Shown here piece by piece: positions 16,681 to 25,480 of a DNA stretch of 64,000 bases (the stretch's first letter is position 1; each line of letters opens with the position of its first letter). The position numbers were made by a program, and so were the translations under genes. The notes below the pieces were generated by a model that did no database searches, was not told the DNA's origin, and saw only the letters and a program-made list of their open reading frames with translations. Source of the stretch: CBDUMN01 sp965368335 (GTDB lineage: Bacteria; Pseudomonadota; Alphaproteobacteria; Rhodospirillales; JAPHRK01); assembly GCA_965368335.1 (NCBI GenBank), contig CBDUMN010000001.1:34471-98470 (forward strand). Reading direction: 5' to 3'.

Positions 16681-17139
16681 CTAAAACCGGCTACCGTCTT
16701 TACGAACAAAGACCCGGCCATTGTTCCAAATTGTCTTCATATCGATATCGGGGTAGTCCACCTCATCCCCTTCGATCCGGCCACCCACTTCGAGATAGAC
16801 AGCCTCTTTTTCGCTTTTATTGACCAATCTGTGCCCGTTCGCATCGCCCGCCTTGAACCCGGCGGTCATGCCTGGACCCAAGACCCGCTCCCCCTCATCC
16901 GTCTCCAGCACCACCTCGCCCTCAAGGACATAGATGAGCTCATCCTCCTTGGTGTGCCAGTGGCGCATGGAGGACGGACAATCGGGAGGCAACCGAACCA
17001 AATTGACGCCGAAGCCATCAAGACCGAAGGCATCGCCCAGAGCCCGTTTTTCCCGGCCCGCCACTTGACTGGCGTACGGCTCTGGATAGGTCGAGCCGGT
17101 TCTGGGCGTGATGCTTTTCGCGTCGATAGCTTTGGTCAT
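16681..17139 (-). CDS. Cupin domain protein
   Basis: A 152-aa single-cupin protein. Motif 1 reads MRHWHTKEDELIYVLEGEV and motif 2 MTAGFKAGDANGHRLVN, with His-x-His, Glu and His metal-ligand positions retained. The segment PDIDMKTIWNNGRVFVRKDG closes the protein. The first gene after ivd, 8 nt downstream. Cupins of this sort may be isomerases, dioxygenases or sensors; no function is assigned. Confidence 0.85.
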   Translation of the reverse strand: MTKAIDAKSITPRTGSTYPEPYASQVAGREKRALGDAFGLDGFGVNLVRLPPDCPSSMRHWHTKEDELIYVLEGEVVLETDEGERVLGPGMTAGFKAGDANGHRLVNKSEKEAVYLEVGGRIEGDEVDYPDIDMKTIWNNGRVFVRKDGSRF

Positions 17140-17147
17140 TTGACCTC

Positions 17148-18320
17148 CTATTTCGTCTCCTCGAAGAATTCGCGACCGATCAGCATACGGCGGATTTCGC
17201 TAGTGCCCGCACCAATCTCGTAGAGCTTGGCGTCGCGCAGCAGGCGTCCCGTCGGGTATTCGTTGATGTAACCGTTGCCACCCAGTGTTTGGATCGCTTC
17301 AAGGGCCATCCAGGTTGCTTTTTCAGCACTATAGAGGATTGCGCCCGCTGCGTCTTTACGGGTGGTCTCGCCCCGATCACAGGCTGCGCCCACGGCATAG
17401 ACATAAGCCCGGCAGGCATTCATGGTCGAATACATATCGGCGATCTTGCCCTGCATCAGTTGGAAGGTGCCGATCGGTTTGCCAAATTGTTCGCGTTCGT
17501 GAACGTAGGGAATCACCACGTCCATGCAAGCCCGCATGATGCCGAGCGGACCGCCGGAGAGAACGGCGCGTTCGTAATCGAGGCCGCTCATCAGAATATT
17601 GACGCCACGGCCCACTTCGCCCATGACGTTCTCGACGGGCACTTCGCAATCTTCAAACACCAACTCGCAAGTGTTGGAACCACGCATACCCAGCTTGTCA
17701 AGCTTCTGAGCGGTCGAGAAGCCCTTCATACCCTTTTCAATCAGGAAAGCAGTCATGCCGCGCGGTCCGGCGTCCATATCGGTCTTGGCATAAACCACCA
17801 AAACGTCGGCGTCCGGCCCGTTGGTGATCCACATCTTGTTGCCGTTCAGCACATAGCGGTCGCCTTTGAGGTCGGCCCGCAGGCGCATAGAAACAACGTC
17901 GGACCCCGCCCCCGGCTCGCTCATCGCCAGAGCGCCGACATACTCGCCGCTGCACAGCTTGGGCAGGTATTTACGCTTTTGCGCTTCGTTGCCGTTGCGG
18001 CGAATTTGGTTGACGCAAAGGTTGGAGTGCGCCCCGTAGGACAGCCCAATGGACGCAGAAGCACGGCTGATTTCCTCGACCGCGACAATATGCTCCAAAT
18101 ACCCCATGGCGGACCCGCCATATTCTTCCTCGACCGTGATGCCGAGCAAACCGAGGTCGCCCATCTTGCGCCACATATCCATGGGGAACTCGTTTTTCTG
18201 ATCGACCTCTGCGGCAATGGGATCGAGCTCATTAGCCGCGAAACTCGATACCGTATCGCGAATCATGTCGGCGGTTTCGCCAAGATTGAAGTTCAGGCTG
18301 GGATATTCAATGAAAGCCAT
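17148..18320 (-). CDS. liuA: Isovaleryl-CoA dehydrogenase
   Basis: A 390-aa FAD acyl-CoA dehydrogenase, first gene of the liu operon, converting isovaleryl-CoA to 3-methylcrotonyl-CoA. The diagnostic internal catalytic Glu is present in LDYERAVLSGGPLGIM (about residue 250). The usual C-terminal Glu position of other family members is replaced (YEIGAGTSEIRRMLIGREF). SYGAHSNLCVNQI and AMSEPGAGSDVVSM are further family marks. A LiuR-type operator and matching promoter boxes lie about 130-160 nt upstream. Also called ivd. Confidence 0.94.
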   Translation of the reverse strand: MAFIEYPSLNFNLGETADMIRDTVSSFAANELDPIAAEVDQKNEFPMDMWRKMGDLGLLGITVEEEYGGSAMGYLEHIVAVEEISRASASIGLSYGAHSNLCVNQIRRNGNEAQKRKYLPKLCSGEYVGALAMSEPGAGSDVVSMRLRADLKGDRYVLNGNKMWITNGPDADVLVVYAKTDMDAGPRGMTAFLIEKGMKGFSTAQKLDKLGMRGSNTCELVFEDCEVPVENVMGEVGRGVNILMSGLDYERAVLSGGPLGIMRACMDVVIPYVHEREQFGKPIGTFQLMQGKIADMYSTMNACRAYVYAVGAACDRGETTRKDAAGAILYSAEKATWMALEAIQTLGGNGYINEYPTGRLLRDAKLYEIGAGTSEIRRMLIGREFFEETK

Positions 18321-18452
18321 GATGGTCTGTCCCTTTTTCGTCTCTTAGGAACCAGAGAACGAGAGAAACCACTGCCTTCCGCCTCTCAGGAAGACGCCCC
18401 GCTTTCCCTGGTCAGTTACCGGCGCATTCTCTTTTCCCCGGCTGTTGCCCGG

Positions 18453-18481
18453 ATCATACTTAACGTTTACGTAAACGTCAA
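18453..18481 (-). promoter_or_regulatory. liu operon promoter with LiuR operator
   Basis: On the minus strand a -35 box TTGACG (18476-18481) and a -10 box TATGAT (18453-18458) are separated by exactly 17 nt. The perfect 16-bp palindrome ACGTTTACGTAAACGT occupies 18463-18478, covering the -35 and most of the spacer. Flanking TTA/CAA extend the symmetry to 22 bp with one mismatch. The predicted transcript leader before ivd is about 125 nt. MerR-family LiuR binding is inferred from identical sites at the other regulon members and from the known link of LiuR to branched-chain amino acid degradation genes. Confidence 0.8.
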
Positions 18482-18602
18482 CTTCTCAAACCGTATGATT
18501 TTGTAAAGATCGCCGAGTTTTGAATAAGACATCCAGGCCCGATCAAACTTGGGGCTTAGCCCACCCTCAAACAACGAGAACTTTACGGTGCTGGAGCCTT
18601 TC

Positions 18603-19058
18603 TCAGCCGCTGACTGTCGGGTTTCCGGTAACGCACATCAGGGTGAGTTGCATGGTCGCCACATGCTTCTCCTTCCCGTCCTGGAGCATATAGGCGTCCG
18701 ACTGGGCGACCGTGATGGTTTTGCCCGCCCGAATAACCTGCCCTCGCGCAATCAGTTTCTCGCCCGCTGCCGGAGCCATGAGATTAACCTTGAACTCAAT
18801 GGTCAACACGCCATCGCCCTCAGGCATCAAGCTGAAACCAGCATAGCCACCCGCCGAATCGGCAACCGCCGAAACAACCCCAGCATGAATAAAGCCATGC
18901 TGCTGGCACAATTCTTCGGCATAGGGCATTTCGATTTCACAGAAGCCGGGCTCGACCTTCACCAGCTTTGCGCCTAAATGGGTCATCGCGCCCTGCTTGG
19001 CGAAGCTCGTCTTGACGGCATTTTCAAAATCTGGGTTTTTCGGGTTGAAAACGGTCAT
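18603..19058 (-). CDS. PaaI-family hotdog thioesterase
   Basis: A 151-aa hotdog-fold protein of the PaaI/YbdB type. The signature HGFIHAGVVSAVADSAGGYAG (about residues 54-74) holds the HGG-like turn and the acidic residue on the long helix. LTIEFKVNLMAPA and GKTITVAQSDAYM follow. It would hydrolyse acyl-CoA or aryl-CoA esters. Its ATG overlaps the stop of the 19055-19489 thioesterase (4 nt), so both are translated from one mRNA led by the LiuR-type promoter at 19528-19556. Confidence 0.88.
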   Translation of the reverse strand: MTVFNPKNPDFENAVKTSFAKQGAMTHLGAKLVKVEPGFCEIEMPYAEELCQQHGFIHAGVVSAVADSAGGYAGFSLMPEGDGVLTIEFKVNLMAPAAGEKLIARGQVIRAGKTITVAQSDAYMLQDGKEKHVATMQLTLMCVTGNPTVSG

Positions 19059-19489
19059 AGGGACGCATGCTCCTCAGCCATAGCCTCAATACGGGCCTGA
19101 ACATCCGGTGGAAAATGGCAGGACTTACGCGCCACCGTATCCATATGAACGCCCGTTACTTCAGCTACGGCGGCAATTTCGCCCCTCTCGCCTTTGATCA
19201 TTTCATGGGTGAATTTGATCACTTTGTCCTTAAGAACCTCCCGCACCCGCGTCCGAACGCTCACCACATCTCCGGCGAGAAGCTCAGCTTTATAAGTGGT
19301 ATTGATTTCAACGGCCGCCATACCCCGGCCGTTTTCTTTTAAGAAAGCGGGCGTTAGCCCCAAGTCGGCAAAGAGGTTCCAAGTCGCTTCGTCCATCTTG
19401 CCCGTGTACCACATGACGTTCATATGTCCCATATGATCGCAATGCCACGGATAGACAGCGCCTTTATAGGTAATCGGTAACTCGGCCAC
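19055..19489 (-). CDS. Acyl-CoA thioester hydrolase (4HBT/YbgC-like hotdog)
   Basis: A 144-aa 4HBT-type thioesterase with the characteristic PWHCDHMGHMNVMWYTGKMDEA segment, in which the Asp-His-x-x-His-x-N arrangement carries the active-site Asp. GTG start; GGGAGG lies just upstream. First of a two-gene unit with the PaaI-family thioesterase and about 30-40 nt downstream of a LiuR-type promoter. A role in releasing CoA when leucine-derived acyl-CoA accumulates is an inference from this regulation. Confidence 0.87.
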   Translation of the reverse strand: MAELPITYKGAVYPWHCDHMGHMNVMWYTGKMDEATWNLFADLGLTPAFLKENGRGMAAVEINTTYKAELLAGDVVSVRTRVREVLKDKVIKFTHEMIKGERGEIAAVAEVTGVHMDTVARKSCHFPPDVQARIEAMAEEHASL

Positions 19490-19527
19490 ATTCGCCTCCC
19501 ATTTATCTTTTTCGCTTTTCAGGCTGA

Positions 19528-19556
19528 AAATTACCTTACGTTTACGTAAACGTCAA
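19528..19556 (-). promoter_or_regulatory. Thioesterase promoter with LiuR operator
   Basis: The same layout as at the liu operon: -35 TTGACG (19551-19556), 17-nt spacer, -10 TAATTT (19528-19533) on the minus strand. The identical palindrome ACGTTTACGTAAACGT lies at 19538-19553. It sits in the divergent gap between the thioesterase pair and the methyltransferase gene, so the latter might also be affected, but no plus-strand promoter boxes are evident at the site. Confidence 0.75.
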
Positions 19557-19624
19557 TTCATTGAAAGCCTCCATTGCTTTCTTTGCGCTCTCAATCCATC
19601 CTGCATTTTTTAAAGGAGCCCAAA

Positions 19625-20389
19625 ATGGCCCCTAACGATCACGAAGAAACAATACCGGCAGCCTTGTTCGAGTTTTTCGAAGCCATGCCGCGTCAGGGGC
19701 CCGGTTCCGCCAGAACAACAGCGGCGCTATATGATCGCATCATGGCCTTATTGCCCGCAAAGCCAAAGGCCGCCGACATGGGCTGCGGCAATGGCGCCGC
19801 CGGTTTGGTTTTGCTGGAAAAAGGCGCCAAGGTAATAGGCGTCGATGTCCACCCTCCCTTCCTCGAAAGCTTCCAAGCAACGGCTCGCAAGAAAGGATTT
19901 GCCGAAAACCTTGAAACACTTACCGTCGGCATGACCGAAACCGGATTACCGGATGCCAGCCTCGACCTAATCTGGTCGGAAGGCGCGGTTTATATCGTTG
20001 GTTTCGACACTGCTTTAGCAGAGTTCAGGCGGCTGTTGAAGCCGGGGGGAATCGCCGTAATCTCCGAATGCACCTGGCTCAAAGAGGGCGCGCCGAAAGA
20101 CCCCGCCGATTTCTGGGCGGAAAACTATCCAGGAATGCGTAGCGAAGCCGAAAACAGAGAGGCAATCGAGGCCTCCGGCTGGGAATGCCTTCATACGGAA
20201 ACTCTCCCCTCAAACATCTGGGAAGAAAATTTCTACGGCCCTATGGAGAAGATGAACAAGACCATCGACCGAGCGGCCACCCCGGACCTAGCCGCTGTCG
20301 CCGATGAACAAACGGCGGAGATCAACCTTTTCCGGCGCTACAACGACTTCTATGGCTACGTTTTTTACGTTGTTCGAAAAATAGTTTAA
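19625..20389 (+). CDS. Class I SAM-dependent methyltransferase
   Basis: A 254-aa Rossmann-like methyltransferase. Motif I is AADMGCGNGAAGLVLLEKG (about residues 51-69); motif II/acidic end is VIGVDVHPPFL; post-motifs are LPDASLDLIWSEGAVYIVGF and LKPGGIAVISECTWL. The substrate is unknown; the layout resembles small-molecule methyltransferases of the UbiE/Methyltransf_11 group. The start at 19625 follows AGGAG at a good distance, better than the longer frame from 19574. Its stop overlaps the convergent RND transporter stop by 4 nt. Confidence 0.85.
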   Translation: MAPNDHEETIPAALFEFFEAMPRQGPGSARTTAALYDRIMALLPAKPKAADMGCGNGAAGLVLLEKGAKVIGVDVHPPFLESFQATARKKGFAENLETLTVGMTETGLPDASLDLIWSEGAVYIVGFDTALAEFRRLLKPGGIAVISECTWLKEGAPKDPADFWAENYPGMRSEAENREAIEASGWECLHTETLPSNIWEENFYGPMEKMNKTIDRAATPDLAAVADEQTAEINLFRRYNDFYGYVFYVVRKIV

Positions 20390-23300
20390 TCGTTTTCCAC
20401 CTGCGTCCCTTGCTTACGTTTCTTATCGAACAACTGAACAATCAGAATAAAAAATAAGGGCACAAAGAAAATAGCCAGGACAGTTGCTGCGATCATGCCT
20501 CCCATAACACTGGTCCCGATGGCCACGCGCCCTCCAGCACCAGCGCCGCTGCTCACCACCAACGGCGTCACACCGAGAATGAAAGCCATAGAGGTCATGA
20601 TGATCGGGCGCAAACGCTGACGCGCCGCCTCCAAAGTCGCCGCCAGCAAGTCCATCCCCTCGTCATAGAGATGTCGGGCAAACTCCACGATCAGGATGGC
20701 ATTTTTCGCTGACAGACCAATAGTGGTCAACAAGCCAACCTGAAAATAAACGTCGTTCGGCAGTCCTCGCAAATAAGAAGCAACCACCGCGCCAACCACT
20801 CCAAGAGGCACCACCAACATCACCGAGAACGGAATTGACCAACTCTCATATAGCGCGGCCAAGCACAGGAAGACGACGAGAACCGAGAGAACATAAAGAG
20901 CAGGCGCCTGCTCACCTGACATCCGCTCTTCATAAGACAACCCTGCCCACTCAAACCCAAAACCGGTGGGCAGTTTTCCTACGATCTCCTCCATCGCCAG
21001 CATAATGTCACCGGAACTTGCGCCAGGGGCCGGGGCTCCCAGGATATTGACGGATGGGGTCCCGTTGAATCTTTCCAGGCGGGGCGATCCCATATGCCAT
21101 TCAGTGTCGGCAAAGCTCGTCAGCGGCACCATTTCTCCCCTGTCGTTGCGCACATACCAAAGGTCCAGGTCTTCAGGCATCATGCGCGCTCGCGCATCGC
21201 CTTGAACGAAGACTCTCTTGACCCGCCCCTGTTCCATAAAATCGTTTACATAGGTAGAGCCCCAGACGGTAGACAGAGTGGTATTGATATCCTCGGTCGA
21301 GACTCCCAGGGCACGGGCTTTCTCCTGATCGGTTAGAATGCGAAACTGGGGGGTGTCGTTCATGCCATTAGGCCGCACACCGACCATAGTGGGATTCTGA
21401 GCCGCCATGCCGAGAACCTGATTCCGCGCCCCCATCAAGGCATCGTGACCATGTCCTGCACGGTCGAGGAGCTGGAGGTTGAAGCCTGTTGCATTGCCAA
21501 GTTGAATGATGGCGGGAGGCGCAAAAGCAAAAACCATGGCTTCACGAATTTGAGAAAAGGCGCCCATGGCGCGACCGACAATCGCCTGCACTGACTGACT
21601 CGCCTCGGTGCGTTCCGACCAGTCTTTCAACGAAACAAAGGTTATACCCATGTTCTGCCCGTTACCGGCGAAAGAAAAACCCGAGACCGTAAAGACCCCC
21701 TCAACCAGCTCACCCTCATTCTCGTGATAATGAGCGGCAACCTTCTTCAATACTTCGTTTGTCCGTTCCAGCGAAGCGCCAGGGGGAAGCTGGACCTGGG
21801 AGAACAGAATACCCTGATCCTCGCTTGGCAGAAAGGCGGTGGGCAGCCTCATAAAAGACACTCCCAACGCCGCGATAATCGCCAAATATAAAGCCAGAAA
21901 AATCCACTTACGTCGAACCACCACACCAACGCTACCACGATAAAAACGGCTGGTCGCATCAAACCCTCGATTGAACAGACCGAATGGCCCCTTCTGGCCA
22001 AAGGCGTCTCCATGAATTGGCTTTAGCATGGTAGCGCAAAGCGCCGGCGTCAGTATCATTGCCACCAGAACGGACAGCACCATTGCCGAAACGATAGTAA
22101 TTGAGAATTGGCGATAAATCGCCCCGGTAGACCCGTCGAAGAAAGCCATAGGAACGAAAACCGCCGACAGCACCAAGGTGATGCCCACCAAAGCGCTGGT
22201 AATCTGCCCCATAGATTTTCGCGTTGCTTCACGAGGCGATAAATCGTCTTCCCCCATGACCCGCTCAACATTTTCGACAACGACAATCGCATCATCAACC
22301 AACAGACCGATCGCCAAGACCATGGCAAACATGGTCAACGTATTGATGGTGAAACCGAAGGCCGCCAAAATACCGAAAGTACCAAGCAAGACCACAGGAA
22401 CCGCAATTGTCGGAATTAAGGTCGCACGAAAATTCTGTAAGAACAGGTAGATCACGACAAAGACAAGAACAATCGCTTCAATCAGGGTTTTAAACACCTC
22501 ATCAATGGAAATTTCGACAAACGGCGTAGTGTCATAGGGGTAGATAACCTCAATCCCCTCTGGAAACTCCGTTTGCAGCAAGGCCATGCGAGCACGTATA
22601 ACCTCGGCAGTTTCCAGGGCGTTTGCCCCCGGCGCTAAGCTGATGCCAATTCCGGCAGCCCCATTGCCGTTATAGTATGCATCAACACGATAGCTTTCTG
22701 CGCCGATCTCAATACGAGCGACGTCGTGGAGACGAACCTGAGAGCCGTCTGCATTGACCCGGACGAGGATATTGCCGAACTCCTCCACAGACTCAAGGCG
22801 CGTTTGGGCAATAATGGTGGCGTTGATTTGCTGCCCCTTCATTGCCGGAACTCCACCGATCTGCCCGGCTGAAATCTCAGTATTTTGACTACGGATAGCC
22901 TGGGTCACTTCGGCGGCGGTGAGGCCGAAGCCAAGAAGTTTCTCAGGTTCGAGCCATATCCGCATCGCATGCTTGGCGCCAAACAATCGAACCTCGCCAA
23001 CCCCACTCACACGACTGATCGGCTCCTGGACGTTCGAAGCGACATAATCGGCGATTTCGTTTCTGCCCAAGCTTCCATCAGCGGAAACGAACCCAATCAC
23101 CATAAGAAAACTGGAGTTTGATTTGGCGACCTTCACCCCCTGACGCTGCACTTCGGATGGCAACTGAGGCATGGCGAGTTGCAGCTTGTTCTGGACCTGA
23201 ACTTGGGCGATATCGGGGTCCGCTTCAGGATTGAAAGTCAGGGTAATCTGCGCCACCCCTGCGGAATCGCTGTTGGATGAAATATAGCGAAGATGATCAA

Positions 23301-23514
23301 TACCAGTCATTTGTTGTTCAATGATCTGGGTAACCGCACTCTCAACGGTCTGGGCCGAGGCGCCGGGATAGGTCGCGGTGATCTGAACCGAGGGAGGGGC
23401 GATAGACGGATACTGCTCAATCGGCAGACGCAAAATCGAAAGCGCGCCGGCGACCATAATCGCTATCGCAATCACCCAAGCAAAAACCGGCCGGTCGATA
23501 AAAAAGCGGGGCAT
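20386..23514 (-). CDS. RND multidrug efflux transporter, inner-membrane pump (HAE1/AcrB family)
   Basis: A 1042-aa proton-driven pump of the inner membrane. It starts MPRFFIDRPVFAWVIAIAIM and has the twelve-span layout with two large periplasmic loops. GLLVDDAIVVVENVERVM near residue 405 holds the Asp pair of the proton relay, and NAILIVEFARHL lies in the second half. It works with the membrane fusion protein encoded 9 nt upstream and an outer-membrane channel not encoded here. Size and motifs are those of AcrB/MexB/TtgB; drug range unknown. Likely controlled by the divergent TetR regulator. Confidence 0.94.
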   Translation of the reverse strand: MPRFFIDRPVFAWVIAIAIMVAGALSILRLPIEQYPSIAPPSVQITATYPGASAQTVESAVTQIIEQQMTGIDHLRYISSNSDSAGVAQITLTFNPEADPDIAQVQVQNKLQLAMPQLPSEVQRQGVKVAKSNSSFLMVIGFVSADGSLGRNEIADYVASNVQEPISRVSGVGEVRLFGAKHAMRIWLEPEKLLGFGLTAAEVTQAIRSQNTEISAGQIGGVPAMKGQQINATIIAQTRLESVEEFGNILVRVNADGSQVRLHDVARIEIGAESYRVDAYYNGNGAAGIGISLAPGANALETAEVIRARMALLQTEFPEGIEVIYPYDTTPFVEISIDEVFKTLIEAIVLVFVVIYLFLQNFRATLIPTIAVPVVLLGTFGILAAFGFTINTLTMFAMVLAIGLLVDDAIVVVENVERVMGEDDLSPREATRKSMGQITSALVGITLVLSAVFVPMAFFDGSTGAIYRQFSITIVSAMVLSVLVAMILTPALCATMLKPIHGDAFGQKGPFGLFNRGFDATSRFYRGSVGVVVRRKWIFLALYLAIIAALGVSFMRLPTAFLPSEDQGILFSQVQLPPGASLERTNEVLKKVAAHYHENEGELVEGVFTVSGFSFAGNGQNMGITFVSLKDWSERTEASQSVQAIVGRAMGAFSQIREAMVFAFAPPAIIQLGNATGFNLQLLDRAGHGHDALMGARNQVLGMAAQNPTMVGVRPNGMNDTPQFRILTDQEKARALGVSTEDINTTLSTVWGSTYVNDFMEQGRVKRVFVQGDARARMMPEDLDLWYVRNDRGEMVPLTSFADTEWHMGSPRLERFNGTPSVNILGAPAPGASSGDIMLAMEEIVGKLPTGFGFEWAGLSYEERMSGEQAPALYVLSVLVVFLCLAALYESWSIPFSVMLVVPLGVVGAVVASYLRGLPNDVYFQVGLLTTIGLSAKNAILIVEFARHLYDEGMDLLAATLEAARQRLRPIIMTSMAFILGVTPLVVSSGAGAGGRVAIGTSVMGGMIAATVLAIFFVPLFFILIVQLFDKKRKQGTQVEND

Positions 23515-23523
23515 ATCGAAGCC

Positions 23524-24702
23524 TCAGGATTGTTCAGAAGGAGACATCTGGCCGGATTTCGTTTCGATCTCCTCCGGCACTACCGGGACTCCGTCCCGAA
23601 CTTTGAGGAGACCGGCAACAATCACCTTGTCACCGTTTTTAAGGCCAGACTTCACGAGCCAATCCTGTTCTATGGCGCGGTCCAGAGTGACACTACGGCG
23701 GGCAACTTTGTTTTCTTGCCCAACGATGTAAACAAAAGCATCACCGGAAGGCGCCCGTTGTACGGCTTTTTGCGGAATAAGGAACCCATTATCGAGTCGC
23801 CCCTGGGCAACTTCCGCACGGACGAACATACCGGGCAGCAGAACCTTATCCGGGTTTGGAAAAACCGCCCGCAGGGTGACAGAAGATGTTCCTTCATCAA
23901 CAATCACTTCAGAAAATTGGAGCTGCCCCAAATGTTTATATTGGCTCCCTACGCCATCCAGTTTGAGCGTCACAGGCACCCCATCGACAGCCTTAAGGTT
24001 TCCATCCGCTATTCGTTGTCGAATATTCAACAGCTTGGAGCTTGACTGAGTAAGATCGACATAGACAGGATCGAGTTGAGTAATCGTCGCCAGGGCCGCC
24101 ACCTGATTTTTTGTTACGAGAGCCCCTTCACTGACTTCGGAACGACCTATGAGCCCGCTAATCGGCGCCTTCACCTTGGTATAGGTCAGATTAATTTCAG
24201 CAACTTCAACCTGAGCCTCGGCGGCTGCGACAGCGGCATCCGCCTGATCTGCGGCGGAAACGGCATCGTCATAGGCTTGACGGCTTGCCGCTTGAGTCTT
24301 AAGCAGCCTCTGGTAACGGCTGAGTTTCTTTTGAGCCAAAGCACTACTTGCTCGCGCCTTCGCCAGATCAGCCCGCGCAGCATTCAACGCAGCCTCGAAA
24401 CTTTCTGCAGCAATCTGGTAAAGATTTCGACCAGCCTCGACCGTCGAGCCTTCTTCAAAAAGACGGGTTTCGATCAACCCGTCAATCTGCGGACGAACCT
24501 CAGCCTTGCGAAACGCAACGACACGCCCCGGCAAACGGTCCGTAAGCACTACCGGGCGGGAAGTTGCGGTGATCACCGTCACAACCTGTGACGGAGGTTG
24601 TTCAACAGCCGCCCCACCTTTAGGAGAGCCATTTCCGCCTTGGTCGCAAGCCGCAAGAGCAATCGAAGTCAAAGCAATGATGTAAATCCGCAATCTGAGC
24701 AA
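23524..24702 (-). CDS. RND efflux membrane fusion protein (AcrA/MexA type lipoprotein)
   Basis: A 392-aa periplasmic adaptor. The signal peptide ends in a lipobox IALAAC with Cys19 as the lipidated residue. Then come a lipoyl half-domain (PGRVVAFRKAEVRPQIDG), a long coiled-coil hairpin with many Ala/Gln/Lys (ARADLAKARASSALAQKKL), the second lipoyl half (TYTKVKAPISGLIGRSEVSEG) and the beta-barrel domain. It bridges the pump and an outer-membrane channel. It forms a two-gene operon with the pump; a palindromic operator candidate lies 52-70 nt upstream. Confidence 0.93.
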   Translation of the reverse strand: MLRLRIYIIALTSIALAACDQGGNGSPKGGAAVEQPPSQVVTVITATSRPVVLTDRLPGRVVAFRKAEVRPQIDGLIETRLFEEGSTVEAGRNLYQIAAESFEAALNAARADLAKARASSALAQKKLSRYQRLLKTQAASRQAYDDAVSAADQADAAVAAAEAQVEVAEINLTYTKVKAPISGLIGRSEVSEGALVTKNQVAALATITQLDPVYVDLTQSSSKLLNIRQRIADGNLKAVDGVPVTLKLDGVGSQYKHLGQLQFSEVIVDEGTSSVTLRAVFPNPDKVLLPGMFVRAEVAQGRLDNGFLIPQKAVQRAPSGDAFVYIVGQENKVARRSVTLDRAIEQDWLVKSGLKNGDKVIVAGLLKVRDGVPVVPEEIETKSGQMSPSEQS

Positions 24703-24753
24703 TACTCTAACCCCTTACTTGCCCGCACCCTTAAGATTGAAAAAGATGGAAGT

Positions 24754-24772
24754 GTACTGTATCGTACAGTAC
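24754..24772. promoter_or_regulatory. Palindromic operator candidate for the TetR regulator
   Basis: GTACTGTA - TCG - TACAGTAC is a perfect inverted repeat with 8-bp arms around a 3-bp centre. It stands in the 117-nt divergent gap between the efflux operon and its tetR-family gene. Such a symmetric 15-20 bp site in a divergent control region is the usual TetR/AcrR operator arrangement; binding itself is inferred. Confidence 0.7.
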
Positions 24773-24819
24773 GCTTCAGTCCGCACCGTTGCAAGCGGGA
24801 AGTTCTCTGGAGAAAAGAA

Positions 24820-25461
24820 ATGGACGACAATGACAGTGAACGACCTCTATCGCGTGGTCAAATGAGACGTCGGGCCATGCTTGATGCCGCATGGGACGCC
24901 GTTCTCGATAAGGGTTTTTCAGGAATTACGTTGAACGACATCATAAGGCGTTCAGGAGGCTCCAGGGCCACACTATACCAAAATTTCGGCGGCAAAACCG
25001 GCCTTCTCGCGGAAATGCTGAGGGAGCGCTGCAAGGAATTCGAATCTCAACTCCAAATCTCCCTAGATACGACACGAGACCCAAGCGAGGCGCTACTTCA
25101 ATTTGCCGTTACCATCGGAGAGAAACTGTCTCAAACGGAGGTTATTCGCTTCAACCACCTACTGCTTACCGAGGGTCACCACTTCCCGGATGTCGTAGAA
25201 ATGTTTATGTGCCACGGCCCAAAATCCACCGAGCAGGAGCTGGCAAAATATCTCGCCAGTCTTGCCGCCATCGGAAAACTCAAAATAGACGATCCAAACC
25301 AGGCGGCATCCCTTTTCATCGCAATGCTTGTGGGGCAATGGACCAACGGCCTCACGAACCACACCTTAAAGGACAAAAGCCTCAAAGCCTATGAAGCCGA
25401 AGTTAATCGCCGGGTTAGAGCGGCGACAACCCTGTTTCTATCGGGAGCCCTGCCTCGCTGA
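24820..25461 (+). CDS. TetR/AcrR family transcriptional regulator
   Basis: A 213-aa repressor-type protein. The N-terminal HTH includes RRAMLDAAWDAVLDKGFSGITLNDI and SGGSRATLYQNFGGKTGLL (about residues 15-57), typical of TetR proteins. The C-terminal ligand domain is helical, with no recognisable ligand motif. ATG 24820 has GGAG 7-10 nt upstream; longer in-frame starts would run through the control region and operator palindrome. Divergent from the RND efflux operon, which it probably represses, as well as itself. Confidence 0.9.
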   Translation: MDDNDSERPLSRGQMRRRAMLDAAWDAVLDKGFSGITLNDIIRRSGGSRATLYQNFGGKTGLLAEMLRERCKEFESQLQISLDTTRDPSEALLQFAVTIGEKLSQTEVIRFNHLLLTEGHHFPDVVEMFMCHGPKSTEQELAKYLASLAAIGKLKIDDPNQAASLFIAMLVGQWTNGLTNHTLKDKSLKAYEAEVNRRVRAATTLFLSGALPR

Positions 25462-25480
25462 GGCTTGCCAAAGGTGGACT

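Noticed and set aside
15433..17223. A 596-aa open frame on the plus strand
   Set aside because: It is the antisense of the thiolase and cupin genes and part of ivd. The His/Gly/Arg-rich composition and lack of any motif are typical of antisense frames in this GC range.
17289..18506. A 405-aa open frame on the plus strand
   Set aside because: Entirely antisense to isovaleryl-CoA dehydrogenase and its promoter; no protein family features.
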